Part shown: positions 50,435 to 63,435 of the stretch, one piece after another | How the letters are laid out: every line of letters begins with the position of its first letter | Numbering within the stretch: position 1 is the first letter of the stretch | From: Vibrio agarilyticus | GTDB taxonomy: Bacteria; Pseudomonadota; Gammaproteobacteria; Enterobacterales; Vibrionaceae | NCBI RefSeq assembly: GCF_012641465.1 | Contig: NZ_JABAIK010000001.1 | Span: 1-64,000, forward strand | Length of the DNA stretch: 64,000 bases | Reading direction: 5' to 3' | Made by a program: the position numbers and the translations under genes | Notes under the pieces: generated by a model | Databases searched by the model: none | What the model saw: only the letters and a program-made list of their open reading frames with translations | Told to the model about the DNA's origin: nothing

Positions 50435-51721
50435 CTATGCGTATTGGCTGACACTCGCTAATTTGTCAAAAAAGTCAGGGAACGTCTTTGAGGTACACTT
50501 AGGATCATTGATGGTGACGGATGTATCACTTAGCGCCACTAATGAAAAACACATTGCCATTCGGTGGTCATCGTAAGTATCAATCGCGGCGTGTTGCAGT
50601 GCTGCCACAGGGTGAACAATCAAATAATCTTCCCCTTCTTCCACCACTGCGCCGACTTTGCGTAGCTCCGTTGCCATCGCGGTGAGTCGGTCGGTTTCTT
50701 TCACACGCCAATTATACACATTGCGAATTGCCGTAGGCCCCTGTGCAAAAAGGGCTGTGGTAGCAATCGTCATTGCCGCATCAGGAATGTGATTATAATC
50801 CATATCGATACCGTGCAGCGGCGCACCACACGCTTTTATGTAATCATCACCCCACTCAATTTTTGCCCCCATTTTCTCTAATGCGTCAGCAAAATGAATG
50901 TCACCTTGAATACTGTTTTTGCCAATACCAGTCACTTTCACGCAGCCGCCCTTAATTGCCGCTGCCGCGAGAAAATATGACGCAGATGAAGCATCGCCTT
51001 CTACAAGAAACTCACCCGGAGATTGATACATTTGACCGGCGCGAACTACGAATTTTTGATAATTTTGGTTTTCAACTTCAACACCAAATTGCGCCATGAT
51101 ATGCAGCGTAATATCAATGTATGGCTTTGAAACAAGATCACCTTCTATTTGAATAACAACGTCTTGTTTTGCAAGTGGTGCTGCCATCAAAAATGCAGTC
51201 AAAAATTGACTCGAAATCGAACCATCAATGGTAACCGTGCCACCATTCAAGCCAGTACCTAAAATACGAAGTGGTGGGTAACCCTCAGCTTCAAGATAAT
51301 CTATCTTAGCGCCTGCTTGTTTTAACGCATCGACAAGATGACCTATCGGACGTTCCTTCATTCGTGGCTCGCCCGTTAACACATACTCTCCTGTGCCAAG
51401 GCATAGAGCCGCTGCCAAAGGACGCATTGCCGTGCCTGCGTTACCGAGAAACAGTTCCGTCACATTTTTCGTTTCAAACGCACCGCCGACGCCATGGATA
51501 ACGCATTGCGTTTTATCTGCAGATAATTGGTATTGCACTCCTAAACTCGTCAACGCATTCAGCATATGGCGAATGTCATCGCTATCAAGTAAGTTGGTCA
51601 AACATGTGGTGCCTCTTGCGAGTGCGGCCAATAATAACGCTCGGTTCGACACACTTTTTGAACCTGGCAAATTCACTTCACCATTGATTTTCTTGATCGG
51701 TTGTAGAGTAAGACTTTCCAT
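50435..51721 (-). CDS. aroA: EPSP synthase (3-phosphoshikimate 1-carboxyvinyltransferase)
   Basis: 428 aa, full length. Class I EPSPS motifs: [67 protein letters not shown] and [11 protein letters not shown]. It transfers enolpyruvyl from PEP to shikimate-3-phosphate in aromatic amino acid synthesis. serC is not adjacent as it is in E. coli. Divergent from aat. Confidence 0.98.
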   Translation of the reverse strand: MESLTLQPIKKINGEVNLPGSKSVSNRALLLAALARGTTCLTNLLDSDDIRHMLNALTSLGVQYQLSADKTQCVIHGVGGAFETKNVTELFLGNAGTAMRPLAAALCLGTGEYVLTGEPRMKERPIGHLVDALKQAGAKIDYLEAEGYPPLRILGTGLNGGTVTIDGSISSQFLTAFLMAAPLAKQDVVIQIEGDLVSKPYIDITLHIMAQFGVEVENQNYQKFVVRAGQMYQSPGEFLVEGDASSASYFLAAAAIKGGCVKVTGIGKNSIQGDIHFADALEKMGAKIEWGDDYIKACGAPLHGIDMDYNHIPDAAMTIATTALFAQGPTAIRNVYNWRVKETDRLTAMATELRKVGAVVEEGEDYLIVHPVAALQHAAIDTYDDHRMAMCFSLVALSDTSVTINDPKCTSKTFPDFFDKLASVSQYA

Positions 51722-51944
51722 TTAAACTATTGATCCTTGCACATGGCACTTTCCGCTGTGCCTGATGTGGTTCTTAATTCATCGTAAGCTCAGACTACCC
51801 AAATTGTTGTGATAAAACCAGTGCAAATTATTGAATTAATTCATGCCTATACTCAAACCAGTTGAAGATACGCGAGCCCATGAAAATGACTTTAATCTCC
51901 ACGTTTGCTACATTTGCTCTGTTTACTGATAACCCACCACTTGT

Positions 51945-52667
51945 ATGACGATCATCTTAAACGAACTCGCTTCAGGCTCTGTCGATTTCCCACCGACATC
52001 CGCTGCGTTAGCAGAGCCAAATGGGCTTTTGGCCTATGGCGGAGATTTAACACCACATCGCCTACTCAACGCCTATGCCAACGGCATTTTTCCTTGGTAT
52101 GGCCCGAATGAACCGATTTTGTGGTGGAGCCCTTCGCCAAGGGCAGTCTTTTATCCGGATCAATTTGCGCCGTCGCGCAGCTTGCGCAAATTTCAGCGCC
52201 GCGCACGCTACCAAGTCACGCTAAATTTTGCCACGCCTAAGGTTATCGACCTCTGCGCAGCAACACGCTCTGCTGAAGAAACCTGGCTAAATTCCGAGAT
52301 GCGTCATGCATACAAACAACTCATACCATTAGGCGCTTGTCACTCGGTAGAAGTGTGGGATGGTAATCAATTGATCGGTGGGCTTTATGGCATACTCAGT
52401 GGTCAGCTTTTTTGCGGCGAATCGATGTTTTCACTAGCAAGCAATGCCTCTAAAATCGCGTTATGGTATTTTTGCGATCATTTTGCCAAGCAGGGTGGAA
52501 AACTCATTGATTGCCAGGTAATGAATCCTCACCTTGCCTCCCTGGGTGCGATAACGCTTGAGCGAGATGATTTTTTAGCTCAACTTAACACACTTAAAAA
52601 TCGGCCACTGGCTGTTAACACAATGACGCCACAACCCATACAAATAGAACGATTAGCGCGCTTATGA
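51945..52667 (+). CDS. aat: Leucyl/phenylalanyl-tRNA-protein transferase
   Basis: 240 aa. Family core NGLLAYGGDLTPHRLLNAYANGIFPWY near residue 27, then ILWWSPSPRAVFYP and GGLYGILSGQLFCGESMFS. It adds Leu or Phe to proteins with N-terminal Arg or Lys, making N-degrons for ClpS. No clear Shine-Dalgarno precedes the ATG. It overlaps bpt by 4 bp. Confidence 0.96.
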   Translation: MTIILNELASGSVDFPPTSAALAEPNGLLAYGGDLTPHRLLNAYANGIFPWYGPNEPILWWSPSPRAVFYPDQFAPSRSLRKFQRRARYQVTLNFATPKVIDLCAATRSAEETWLNSEMRHAYKQLIPLGACHSVEVWDGNQLIGGLYGILSGQLFCGESMFSLASNASKIALWYFCDHFAKQGGKLIDCQVMNPHLASLGAITLERDDFLAQLNTLKNRPLAVNTMTPQPIQIERLARL

Positions 52668-53362
52668 GTGACGATATTTTTTCGATTCGTATCGGCTTAA
52701 CAGACAACTTTCCTTGCAGCTATCTCAACGACGCACAGGAGCGGGTTGCTGTTGCCCTCGATACGCACTTCTATAACGATTCTGGCTACGAAACATTAAT
52801 GGCAAATGGGTTTCGCCGGAGTGGCGATACCATATACAAACCCCAGTGTGACAACTGCTCCGCTTGTGAAGCGTTGCGAATCCCGATCAACGCGTTTCAA
52901 ATCAGCCGTAGCCAAAAAAGACTATTGAAACAAGCGCATGACATCCATTGGGTCGCTAAGCCACAAATGGATGAAAATTGGTTTGATCTTTATCGTCGGT
53001 ACATCAACGCTCGGCATAAAGATGGCGCAATGTACCCTGCCAACAAAAAAGAATTTGCGCAGTTTTCTCAAAATAGTTGGCTAACCACTCAATTTATCCA
53101 CCTCTATCAGGACGATGAATTAATTGCGGTTGCGGTTACAGATGAGATGGCAGAAAGCCTCAGTGCGTTTTACACTTTCTTTAAGCCCGACCATCCACTG
53201 TCTTTGGGTACGCTTGCGGTACTCTTTCAACTGGAATTTGCGAAAACTCACAACAAACAGTGGCTTTACCTCGGATATCAGGTCGATAACTGTCCAGCAA
53301 TGAATTACAAAGTACGGTTTCAACGTCATCAAAGGCTAGTAAATCATCGTTGGCAAGGGTAG
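52664..53362 (+). CDS. bpt: Aspartate/glutamate leucyltransferase Bpt
   Basis: 232 aa, related to eukaryotic arginyltransferase (ATE1). Motifs: PCSYLNDAQERVAVAL, FRRSGDTIYKPQCDNCSACEALRIP, YRRYINARHKDGAMYP and YLGYQVDNCPAMNYK. The bacterial enzyme adds Leu to N-terminal Asp or Glu. ATGA overlap with aat implies a two-gene operon feeding the same N-degron pathway. Confidence 0.95.
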   Translation: MSDDIFSIRIGLTDNFPCSYLNDAQERVAVALDTHFYNDSGYETLMANGFRRSGDTIYKPQCDNCSACEALRIPINAFQISRSQKRLLKQAHDIHWVAKPQMDENWFDLYRRYINARHKDGAMYPANKKEFAQFSQNSWLTTQFIHLYQDDELIAVAVTDEMAESLSAFYTFFKPDHPLSLGTLAVLFQLEFAKTHNKQWLYLGYQVDNCPAMNYKVRFQRHQRLVNHRWQG

Positions 53363-53440
53363 AATACGCACCAACTTATAGTTTCCCATTTTCTCGATGG
53401 CTATATCGAAGAAAATTGCCAAATTTCTAAAGAGGATTAA

Positions 53441-53659
<219 letters not shown>

Positions 53660-53680
53660 TCTTTGATTTTCGATTGCAAC

Positions 53681-53708
53681 AAAAAACGGAGCATTAGCTC
53701 CGTTTTTT
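53681..53708 (+). terminator. infA terminator
   Basis: Hairpin AAAAAACGGAGC / GCTCCGTTTTTT with a 4-nt loop and a T run. Confidence 0.93.
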
Positions 53709-53775
53709 GTTTTCTGATGAAAGGCAAAAGAGCAAGTCTCGCGCATGGCCTCTATTTATGCCGTACGCGAGTCTC

Positions 53776-53808
53776 TATACCCGTCCTACTTGAAGTTGTT
53801 TGGGTATA
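53776..53808. repeat. Minimal 33-bp TATACCC palindrome abutting the clpA stop
   Basis: TATACCCGTC ... GTTGTTTGGGTATA: the two repeat ends joined with little between. On the minus strand the clpA stop TGA is followed directly by TATACCC. Confidence 0.8.
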
Positions 53809-56079
53809 TCAATGAACAGCCGCCTCTTTCTCACTTAAATACTCAAACTGCAACGCACTGTTTTCAAGAGTTACTTTAACTGTACCTCCGTCGATCAGCG
53901 AGCCAAACAGGAGCTCATTAGCAAGTGGCTTCTTAAGTTGCTCTTGAATCACGCGCCCCATTGGACGAGCGCCCATCGCCTTGTCGTACCCCTTGTCAGC
54001 AAGCCAGTGGCGCGCATCTTCCGACACTTCAAGCGACACACCGCGCGCATCAAGCTGAGCCTGAAGCTCGACAATAAACTTATCTACCACTTGCTGAATC
54101 ACCGCTTCATCAAGACTATTAAACCAAATAATGTTGTCTAAGCGATTACGAAACTCTGGAGTAAAGACGCGCTTGATCTCGCCCATGGCATCATGAGTGT
54201 GATCTTGCTGAATGAGGCCGATGGATTTCTTCTCGGTTTCAGTCACGCCCGCATTCGTGGTCATCACTAATATCACGTTACGAAAATCCGCTTTACGGCC
54301 GTTGTTATCCGTCAATGTCCCGTTATCCATCACTTGCAATAACAGATTGAATATATCTGAATGCGCTTTTTCGATTTCATCTAAAAGCACAACCGAATGC
54401 GGATGTTTAATCACGGCATCCGTCAATAAACCGCCTTGATCGTACCCCACGTAACCAGGAGGCGCGCCAATCAAGCGACTCACAGAATGACGCTCACCAT
54501 ATTCAGACATATCAAACCGCAATAATTCAATACCCAGCAGCTTAGCAAGCTGAACCGTGACTTCGGTTTTACCAACCCCAGTAGGGCCTGCAAACAAGAA
54601 TGAACCAACCGGTTTGTTGTCCGCCCCAAGGCCAGCACGAGTGAGCTTGATTGCTTCACACAGTGCGTCGATGGCGTTATTTTGACCAAAGACCATCATC
54701 TTCATCTTGTCGTCAAGATGACGCAAAATATCTTTATCTGACGAAGATACCGACTTTTCTGGAATCCGCGCCATTTTCGCAACCATAGCTTCGATGTCGG
54801 CCACACCTACTGTCTTTTTCCGGCGACTTGCAGGTGCTAAACGACTGCGCGCGCCTGCTTCATCAATCACATCGATCGCTTTATCGGGCAAATGACGTTC
54901 GTTAATGTATTTCGCTGATAACTCAACCGCAGCTCGCAGCGCTTTGTTCGTATAACGAACATCATGATGCGCCTCGTACTTAGGTTTCAATCCAATTAAA
55001 ATTTTTGTGGTGTCATCAAGTGACGGTTCGACCACATCAATCTTCTGGAAGCGGCGAGAGAGAGCACGTTCTTTCTCAAAAATATTGGCGTATTCCTGAT
55101 ACGTAGTAGACCCAATGCAACGCAACTTACCACTACTCAATAACGGCTTAATTAAGTTTGCCGCATCAACCTGACCACCCGATGCCGCGCCTGCGCCGAT
55201 AATCGTGTGAATTTCATCGATAAAAAGGATCGCCTCCTCTTCTCGCTCTAGCTGCTTGAGAATGGTTTTAAAGCGTTTTTCAAAATCACCACGGTATTTA
55301 GTTCCTGCCAAAAGCGAACCGATATCAAGCGAATAAATCACACTGTCTTTAATCACATCCGGTACCTGACCTTCAACAATTCGCCACGCTAAACCTTCGG
55401 CAATCGCGGTTTTACCAACGCCGGCCTCACCGACTAGTAGCGGATTGTTTTTACGACGGCGACATAGCACTTGAATCGTACGTTCAAGCTCTTTATCGCG
55501 GCCAATGAGTGGGTCAATATTGCCATCACGTGCCACGATATTAAGGTTGGTAGCAAAACTTTCTAGGCGCTCTTCACCACTACTCTCTTCACTCGATTCA
55601 GCATTGAATGAATCTGATGCAGGCTCATCGTTACTGCTACCAGAGGCTTTTGTTATGCCGTGAGAAATGAAATTGACAATATCAAGACGTGATATGTCGT
55701 TCTTTTTGAGCAGATAGGCGGCGTGAGATTCTTGCTCGCTAAAAATAGCTACGAGCACATTTGCGCCAGTAACCTCACTACGGCCTGAAGATTGAACATG
55801 AAAAACCGCTCGCTGAAGCACCCGCTGAAAACTGAGTGTTGGTTGCGTTTCACGTGTTTCATCACTTTCAGGAATCAATGGCGTGGTTTGATCGATAAAA
55901 ATATCGAGCTCGTTTTTAAGTGCGTCTAAATCCGCTTTACAGGCCAAGAGAGCCTCTTTTGCAGCGTCATTTTCAAGTAACGCTAACAGGAGGTGCTCAA
56001 CCGTCATAAACTCATGACGACGGTCTCGCGCTCGAGAAAATGCCCCGTTGAGGCTCGTTTCTAATTCTTTATTTAGCAT
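53809..56079 (-). CDS. clpA: ATP-dependent Clp protease ATPase subunit ClpA
   Basis: 756 aa from the ATG at 56079 (GGGAGGT 5 nt upstream). N-domain (~1-145, [13 protein letters not shown]), two AAA+ domains with Walker [16 protein letters not shown] and [15 protein letters not shown], and the ClpP-docking IGL loop in KKSIGLIQQ. It unfolds substrates for ClpP. clpS lies just upstream, 45 nt before the start. clpP is not in the window. Confidence 0.98.
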   Translation of the reverse strand: MLNKELETSLNGAFSRARDRRHEFMTVEHLLLALLENDAAKEALLACKADLDALKNELDIFIDQTTPLIPESDETRETQPTLSFQRVLQRAVFHVQSSGRSEVTGANVLVAIFSEQESHAAYLLKKNDISRLDIVNFISHGITKASGSSNDEPASDSFNAESSEESSGEERLESFATNLNIVARDGNIDPLIGRDKELERTIQVLCRRRKNNPLLVGEAGVGKTAIAEGLAWRIVEGQVPDVIKDSVIYSLDIGSLLAGTKYRGDFEKRFKTILKQLEREEEAILFIDEIHTIIGAGAASGGQVDAANLIKPLLSSGKLRCIGSTTYQEYANIFEKERALSRRFQKIDVVEPSLDDTTKILIGLKPKYEAHHDVRYTNKALRAAVELSAKYINERHLPDKAIDVIDEAGARSRLAPASRRKKTVGVADIEAMVAKMARIPEKSVSSSDKDILRHLDDKMKMMVFGQNNAIDALCEAIKLTRAGLGADNKPVGSFLFAGPTGVGKTEVTVQLAKLLGIELLRFDMSEYGERHSVSRLIGAPPGYVGYDQGGLLTDAVIKHPHSVVLLDEIEKAHSDIFNLLLQVMDNGTLTDNNGRKADFRNVILVMTTNAGVTETEKKSIGLIQQDHTHDAMGEIKRVFTPEFRNRLDNIIWFNSLDEAVIQQVVDKFIVELQAQLDARGVSLEVSEDARHWLADKGYDKAMGARPMGRVIQEQLKKPLANELLFGSLIDGGTVKVTLENSALQFEYLSEKEAAVH

Positions 56080-56124
56080 AATGTACCTCCCGTAAGAACA
56101 ACGTGGTTGCTCGAGCAAGCAAAC

Positions 56125-56445
56125 TCATGCTTGCTCCATAGTACAAAGTAGTGGGTGCTCGTTTTCTTTAGAGTACATCGTCACCTGAGCTACTTTGGTC
56201 TCAGCGATCTCGGCGCTGTATGTGCCACAAATTGCGCGCCCCTCATAGTGAACTTTAAGCATAATCTGAGTCGCTTTCTCGAGATCATGAGAGAAAAAGC
56301 GCTCTAGCACATCGATGACGAAATCCATTGGCGTATAGTCATCGTTATTCAGCACAACGTGATACTTTTTTGGAGGCTGAACCTTGGTTTTCTCTTTCTC
56401 CAGTAAATCTGAGTCTGGAGTCACCCATTCGAAGTTTTTACTCAT
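56125..56445 (-). CDS. clpS: Clp adaptor ClpS
   Basis: 106 aa. Core [25 protein letters not shown] holds the N-degron-binding Asn/Asp/Met residues; [20 protein letters not shown] follows. It delivers proteins with N-terminal Leu, Phe, Tyr or Trp to ClpAP. In an operon with clpA. Confidence 0.98.
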   Translation of the reverse strand: MSKNFEWVTPDSDLLEKEKTKVQPPKKYHVVLNNDDYTPMDFVIDVLERFFSHDLEKATQIMLKVHYEGRAICGTYSAEIAETKVAQVTMYSKENEHPLLCTMEQA

Positions 56446-57209
56446 GGTGTTTGATAGCTATCTATGGACGGAGTTGAACGCGATTGCCAAGGTATCGAAA
56501 GGCATTACATCAAAAATGTTACATCGAAGTTACATTGATAAAAGCGCATCAAGAAGTCAATTTACCACAAGCATAAGTTCGCGGGTAGACGCACCCCACA
56601 AACCGATCAATTTCCTCTTTAAAAGCCTAATCCAGCTCTCTCGGCGCTGCAACTAAAATAATCGAGCCTCCAAGCCTAACCTTATGCTTTTTCTAGAATT
56701 AATAGAACATTAGAGTATAAAACTAATATCAGATAGATAAATTGACCCTTTCGGTGCGTTCTCGAAACGCCTTGCATAACAAACCCAGCATCATTTTATT
56801 AACATTTATTCACGTAAACTATTGACTGAAACTATTCCTTGACTACAGTGGATATGTGGATGGTGATTTTGTAACCAGTTGATTCTGGTTAATTCTACAT
56901 AATTTTAACCAAATCACTTTCTCACCAAACAAGTTTCAAATGTTCGGCTAAACTCAAAATAGCTAGAGGTTGTGATGTGAGCCTGCATTGTCTTTTGACA
57001 ATTGGTGTACAGAGGGAGCATCGACGAAGTGGCTTGTAACTCATTACTACTTCGTGAGTAACGCTCAATTTCTATGCACCTCGGCAACAACATTGCGACC
57101 AAATAGTATTGAAGCAGAATGGGAACTTGTTACTAACGACAGGTTGGGTAACAACATCAGTAACGTTAACGGAGTCAAACGTTAACTCAATGCATGAGGG
57201 ATGTATAGC
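56446..57209. other. Long intergenic region clpS / cspD
   Basis: 764 bp with no supportable gene. It must contain both divergent promoters. A small hairpin (AACCAG/CTGGTT) is at 56872-56889. Just before cspD are an inverted repeat TTGTTAC / GTAACAA (57127-57154) and a direct repeat AACGTTAAC at 57162-57170 and 57178-57186. The cspD leader may be long. Confidence 0.5.
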
Positions 57210-57431
57210 ATGGCTACAGGTACAGTTAAATGGTTTAACAATGCCAAAGGGTTTGGATTTATCTGTTCAGACGAGGAAGATGGTGACATTTTTGCACACT
57301 ACTCCACGATTCAAATGGACGGTTATCGCACATTGAAAGCAGGGCAACAAGTTTCTTATGAAATTGAACGCGGACCTAAGGGATCGCACGCTAGCTCTGT
57401 GGTACCCATTGAAAGCCAAGCAGTAAAATAA
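57210..57431 (+). CDS. cspD: Cold-shock-like protein CspD
   Basis: 73 aa from the ATG at 57210 (GAGGGA 8 nt upstream). Cold-shock domain with RNP1 KGFGFI and RNP2-like DIFAHYS. CspD binds single-stranded DNA and inhibits replication in stationary phase in E. coli. It is divergent from clpS, as in many gamma-proteobacteria. Confidence 0.95.
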   Translation: MATGTVKWFNNAKGFGFICSDEEDGDIFAHYSTIQMDGYRTLKAGQQVSYEIERGPKGSHASSVVPIESQAVK

Positions 57432-57558
57432 CCTCTCTCGGCCGAACTAGCGAGCTTTGATATTGTATAAGCTTTGTCAGGCTCTTTATTTGATGCTTCC
57501 TTCGTTTGGAGCGGAGCATTATGGCAGTGTCTCTGACAAACTATTTGTATTCAACGAT

Positions 57559-57584
57559 AAAAGCCTCATGTCTATGAGGCTTTT
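57559..57584 (+). terminator. cspD terminator
   Basis: Hairpin AAAAGCCTCAT / ATGAGGCTTTT with a 4-nt loop and a T run. Confidence 0.9.
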
Positions 57585-57595
57585 TGCATTGGGCC

Positions 57596-57760
57596 TATAC
57601 CCAAACTAACTATGTGATGAGGTTTGTGAGAGTCAGCCAACAACGCGGCAACTTCAAGTGCGACGGGTATAGTCCAAACAACTTGACACTACAGCGAGTC
57701 AACTAACGAATAAAACCTCTGAGTGTCGCGCGCGATGTGATGAGATTAGTCCGTTAATTT
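57596..57760. repeat. Two adjoining TATACCC-family copies
   Basis: First copy 57596-57671: TATACCCAAACTAACTATG, internal GGTTTGTGAGAGTCAGCC, ending CTTCAAGTGCGACGGGTATA. Directly after it a partial, reduced copy starts TCCAAACAACTTGACACTAC and fades out near 57760. Confidence 0.75.
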
Positions 57761-57810
57761 CTTAAAGAAAAACACTGAAACTCCCAATAAGAACGATCTA
57801 ACAGAACAAA

Positions 57811-57834
57811 AAAACAGCGCCGCAGCGCTGTTTT
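57811..57834 (-). terminator. icd terminator
   Basis: Hairpin AAAACAGCGC / GCGCTGTTTT with a 4-nt loop, preceded on the left by an A run (T run on the minus strand). Confidence 0.85.
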
Positions 57835-57845
57835 ATAACTCCAAT

Positions 57846-57888
57846 CTATACCCAAACTACGTGAAGATGCAGGTAGGTTGTAGATGGA
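57846..57888. repeat. Left end of a TATACCC-family repeat
   Basis: TATACCCAAACTACGTGAAG then ATGCAGGTAGG, between the icd terminator and the icd stop. Confidence 0.6.
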
Positions 57889-57906
57889 AAAAGCCTTATC
57901 ACCCGT

Positions 57907-60496
<2,590 letters not shown>

Positions 60497-61180
60497 ATGT
60501 CCTCTTTTTCCCGCAAAACAAATTCGCCGTCTAAGGCACCGCATTCCACTGCGAGAAAAAAACGACCAAACCCCAGAGGCAAAACGCCATCTCATGCTTC
60601 ACAAAAACGTTCAATGCCACTTACCGCAGCAGAACGTAAGATCATCATTTTTAACAAGCCCTACGACACATTAAGTCAATTTACCGACGGTGATGGTCGT
60701 AAAACGTTAGCAGATTTCATTTCGGTGAAAGATGTCTACGCTGCGGGTCGCCTTGATCGAGACAGTGAGGGGCTACTGGTACTCACCAATGATGGTATTT
60801 TACAGGCAAGGCTCACCCAGCCGGGATCAAAATCGCCGAAAACCTATTGGGTTCAAGTAGAAGGTGCGCCAACAGAGGCGGACTTAGCACGTTTGCGTCA
60901 AGGTGTTGAGCTAAAAGATGGTATGACGCTACCAGCTAAAGTCACAATTATTGATGAGCCTTCCATTTGGCCACGCACGCCACCGGTTCGATTTCGCGCA
61001 GCGATTCCTACCACATGGTTAGCCATCACCATCATTGAGGGGCGTAATCGTCAAGTTCGCCGTATGACCGCGCACATTGGCTTTCCCACTCTGCGCTTGA
61101 TTCGTTACTCGGTTGGCGACATTTCGCTCGGGAGCTTGCAACCGGGAGAATGGCAATTCCTATCTCCCCAAACAACTTGA
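60497..61180 (+). CDS. rluE: 23S rRNA pseudouridine synthase RluE
   Basis: 227 aa. A basic, low-complexity N-terminal extension (~1-45) precedes an RsuA/RluE-type pseudouridine synthase domain with catalytic Asp in [19 protein letters not shown] and the conserved [20 protein letters not shown]. It modifies a uridine in 23S rRNA (U2457 in E. coli). The last residues, LSPQTT-stop, run into a TATACCC repeat that starts at 61161. Confidence 0.92.
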   Translation: MSSFSRKTNSPSKAPHSTARKKRPNPRGKTPSHASQKRSMPLTAAERKIIIFNKPYDTLSQFTDGDGRKTLADFISVKDVYAAGRLDRDSEGLLVLTNDGILQARLTQPGSKSPKTYWVQVEGAPTEADLARLRQGVELKDGMTLPAKVTIIDEPSIWPRTPPVRFRAAIPTTWLAITIIEGRNRQVRRMTAHIGFPTLRLIRYSVGDISLGSLQPGEWQFLSPQTT

Positions 61181-61282
61181 AGATGCCGGTAGGCGACAAG
61201 CGAGGTGATTTAGCGAGAATCGCTGTCAATCTGAGTGAAGTCATTCTCGCTGACCCGCGCATCTTGAGGTTACTTGGGTATA
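61161..61282. repeat. TATACCC-family repeat between rluE and dinG
   Basis: TATCTCCCCAAACAACTTGA on the left and CATCTTGAGGTTACTTGGGTATA-type sequence on the right (about 120 bp). The left end supplies the rluE stop; the right end is 40 nt before the dinG ATG. Confidence 0.85.
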
Positions 61283-61321
61283 TTTGTGCTACCATCGCGC
61301 GGTCTTCACTAAGGTCCGTCT

Positions 61322-63394
61322 ATGAGCACCCAAAAAATTCAAGCGTCGGTTCGCGCCAGTTACCAAAACCTGCAACACCAATTGGAAAATTTTGTTCCGC
61401 GGCGCGCACAAAACTATCTGGTTGCTGAAATCACCAAAACCTTGTGTGGCCAATACCATCCTAGCAATCGAATTTTAGTGGCTGAAGCTGGAACGGGGAT
61501 CGGCAAATCGCTCTCCTATCTCATGGCGAGCATTCCGGTCGCTCTATTCAATAATAAAAAAGTGGTGATTTCGACGGCCACCGTCGCGCTGCAGGAGCAG
61601 TTGGTTAACAAAGACCTGCCACTTTTCCGCCGAATTAGTGATAAACCTTTCTCCTTTGGATTGGTCAAAGGCCGACAACGTTATTGCTGTAGCGAAAAAT
61701 TGGCCGCGGCCAGTGGTGTCGATGGTGGGCAACTTGCCATGTTCGAGACCAAACCAAAGAAAAAAGATATTGAGCTTCTCGAAACACTTTATCAAAGTCT
61801 TGCTCAAGGAAAGTGGGATGGCGATCGCGACTCTTGGCCCAAACCAATTGATGACGCCATTTGGCAGCTTATCGTCAGTGATAAGCACAGTTGCAACAAT
61901 AGCATGCCAGCGCATCGCCAATGTCCATTTCAAAAAGCCCGCGCCGAGCTAGACAAATTAGACGTCATTATCGCCAATCATAGCTTGGTGATGTCTGATG
62001 CGGATCTCGGCGGTGGCATTATTTTGCCGGAACCTGAGCAGACCTTATACATCTTTGATGAGGCGCACCACTTACCACAAGTGGCGCGAGATCACGCCTC
62101 TGCGGCCGCAAGTTTAAAAGGTGCAGCAGCGTGGCTTGAACGCTTAAACCAAGCCACGAGCAAATTTGCGGGTTTGGCCGATGAAAAACGGGTGGGTCGA
62201 TTTCGAAATGAGCTGCAAGATGCCGTCAGCCAATTGATCCCTTCACTGTCGCAGCTCAGCAAGCAATTTGACCCAGCGCAATTTGATGACGGAATCTACC
62301 GTTTCGAACACGGTGAATTGCCGGAATGGCTTGAGCAACAGGCAAAAGAGCTGAAACAAACCAGCCAAAAAGCCAGTCAGGCAGTGGCAAAAATTGCCGA
62401 TCTCATTGCTGAGCGCGTCAAAGACGGTGAATTGGCACCGAGACTGGCAGAGCCTGCTCTCGCTGAACTCGGTTTTTATATTCAACGTACCGAAAATTTA
62501 GCGCAAGTGTGGAAGTTGATGGCTGAGCCCACACGAGAAAAAGGCGCGCCACTTGCCCGTTGGCTGGAAAAACACCCAGATCGTGAAGGTGATGTGATTG
62601 TTGCGGTCGCACCACTGGAAATTGGCTGGCAGCTCGACAAGCAGTTGTGGAGTCGGTGCGTTGGCGCCATTTTAGTCTCTGCGACGTTACGCGCCCTGAA
62701 TTCATTTCACTATTTTTGCATGCAAGCTGGCATCGATATGCGAGAAGGTGAAGGCACACAGTTTTTGGCCCTTGCTTCGCCATTTGATTATGCCAATCAG
62801 GCAGAGTTAATTGTGCCGCCAATGCGCCATGAACCACAAGCAGCACAATTTACAGAATATCTTATCGAAATTTTGCCTAACCATTTAAAAGACAAAGAGG
62901 CTAACTTAGTTTTATTCTCTTCTTACTGGCAAATGAACCAAGTGGCTAAGGCGTTAGAAACAACGTTTATAAAACAAGGTTGGGCCTTGCAAGTGCAGGG
63001 TGAAACATCACGGACTGAAATACTCAAAAAGCATCGAAAACTGGTTGAAGCTGGCAAAACAAGTGTGCTGTTTGGAACCGGAAGCTTTTCAGAAGGGCTG
63101 GATTTGCCAGGGGATTTGCTCACCAACTTAGTGATAACAAAAATTCCCTTTGGCGTACCAACCTCCCCAGTGGAACAAGCGCACTCAGAATATATCGAGC
63201 GCCAAGGTGGTAACCCGTTTATGCAAATTACCGTTCCAGAAGCGAGTAAAAAGCTGATTCAAGCGGTGGGAAGACTGCTTCGCAAGGAACGAGACAGCGG
63301 TACCGTCACCATACTCGACAGACGTCTTGTCACTAAACGGTATGGTCAGTCACTGCTCAATGCGCTACCACCGTTTAAACGGACCATTAATTAA
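61322..63394 (+). CDS. dinG: ATP-dependent DNA helicase DinG
   Basis: 690 aa, XPD-like superfamily 2 helicase. Walker A AGTGIGKSLSY (GTGIGKS at 57-63), DEAH box IFDEAHHL (246-249), and C-terminal helicase motifs FGTGSFSEGLDLPGD and QAVGRLLRKERDSGTVTILDRR. The Fe-S region has Cys122, Cys123, Cys191 and Cys201; the spacing differs from E. coli DinG, where four separated cysteines bind the cluster. DinG unwinds R-loops and D-loops. No LexA box is visible upstream; the start is 40 nt after a repeat. Confidence 0.93.
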   Translation: MSTQKIQASVRASYQNLQHQLENFVPRRAQNYLVAEITKTLCGQYHPSNRILVAEAGTGIGKSLSYLMASIPVALFNNKKVVISTATVALQEQLVNKDLPLFRRISDKPFSFGLVKGRQRYCCSEKLAAASGVDGGQLAMFETKPKKKDIELLETLYQSLAQGKWDGDRDSWPKPIDDAIWQLIVSDKHSCNNSMPAHRQCPFQKARAELDKLDVIIANHSLVMSDADLGGGIILPEPEQTLYIFDEAHHLPQVARDHASAAASLKGAAAWLERLNQATSKFAGLADEKRVGRFRNELQDAVSQLIPSLSQLSKQFDPAQFDDGIYRFEHGELPEWLEQQAKELKQTSQKASQAVAKIADLIAERVKDGELAPRLAEPALAELGFYIQRTENLAQVWKLMAEPTREKGAPLARWLEKHPDREGDVIVAVAPLEIGWQLDKQLWSRCVGAILVSATLRALNSFHYFCMQAGIDMREGEGTQFLALASPFDYANQAELIVPPMRHEPQAAQFTEYLIEILPNHLKDKEANLVLFSSYWQMNQVAKALETTFIKQGWALQVQGETSRTEILKKHRKLVEAGKTSVLFGTGSFSEGLDLPGDLLTNLVITKIPFGVPTSPVEQAHSEYIERQGGNPFMQITVPEASKKLIQAVGRLLRKERDSGTVTILDRRLVTKRYGQSLLNALPPFKRTIN

Positions 63395-63435
63395 GTCAGT
63401 GTCGACAATTGAGATCATAACTAGAAGAATACGAA

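Noticed and set aside
57596-57760. CRISPR-like array from clustered repeats
   Set aside because: Copies are imperfect palindromes of different lengths with no regular spacers and no cas genes nearby.
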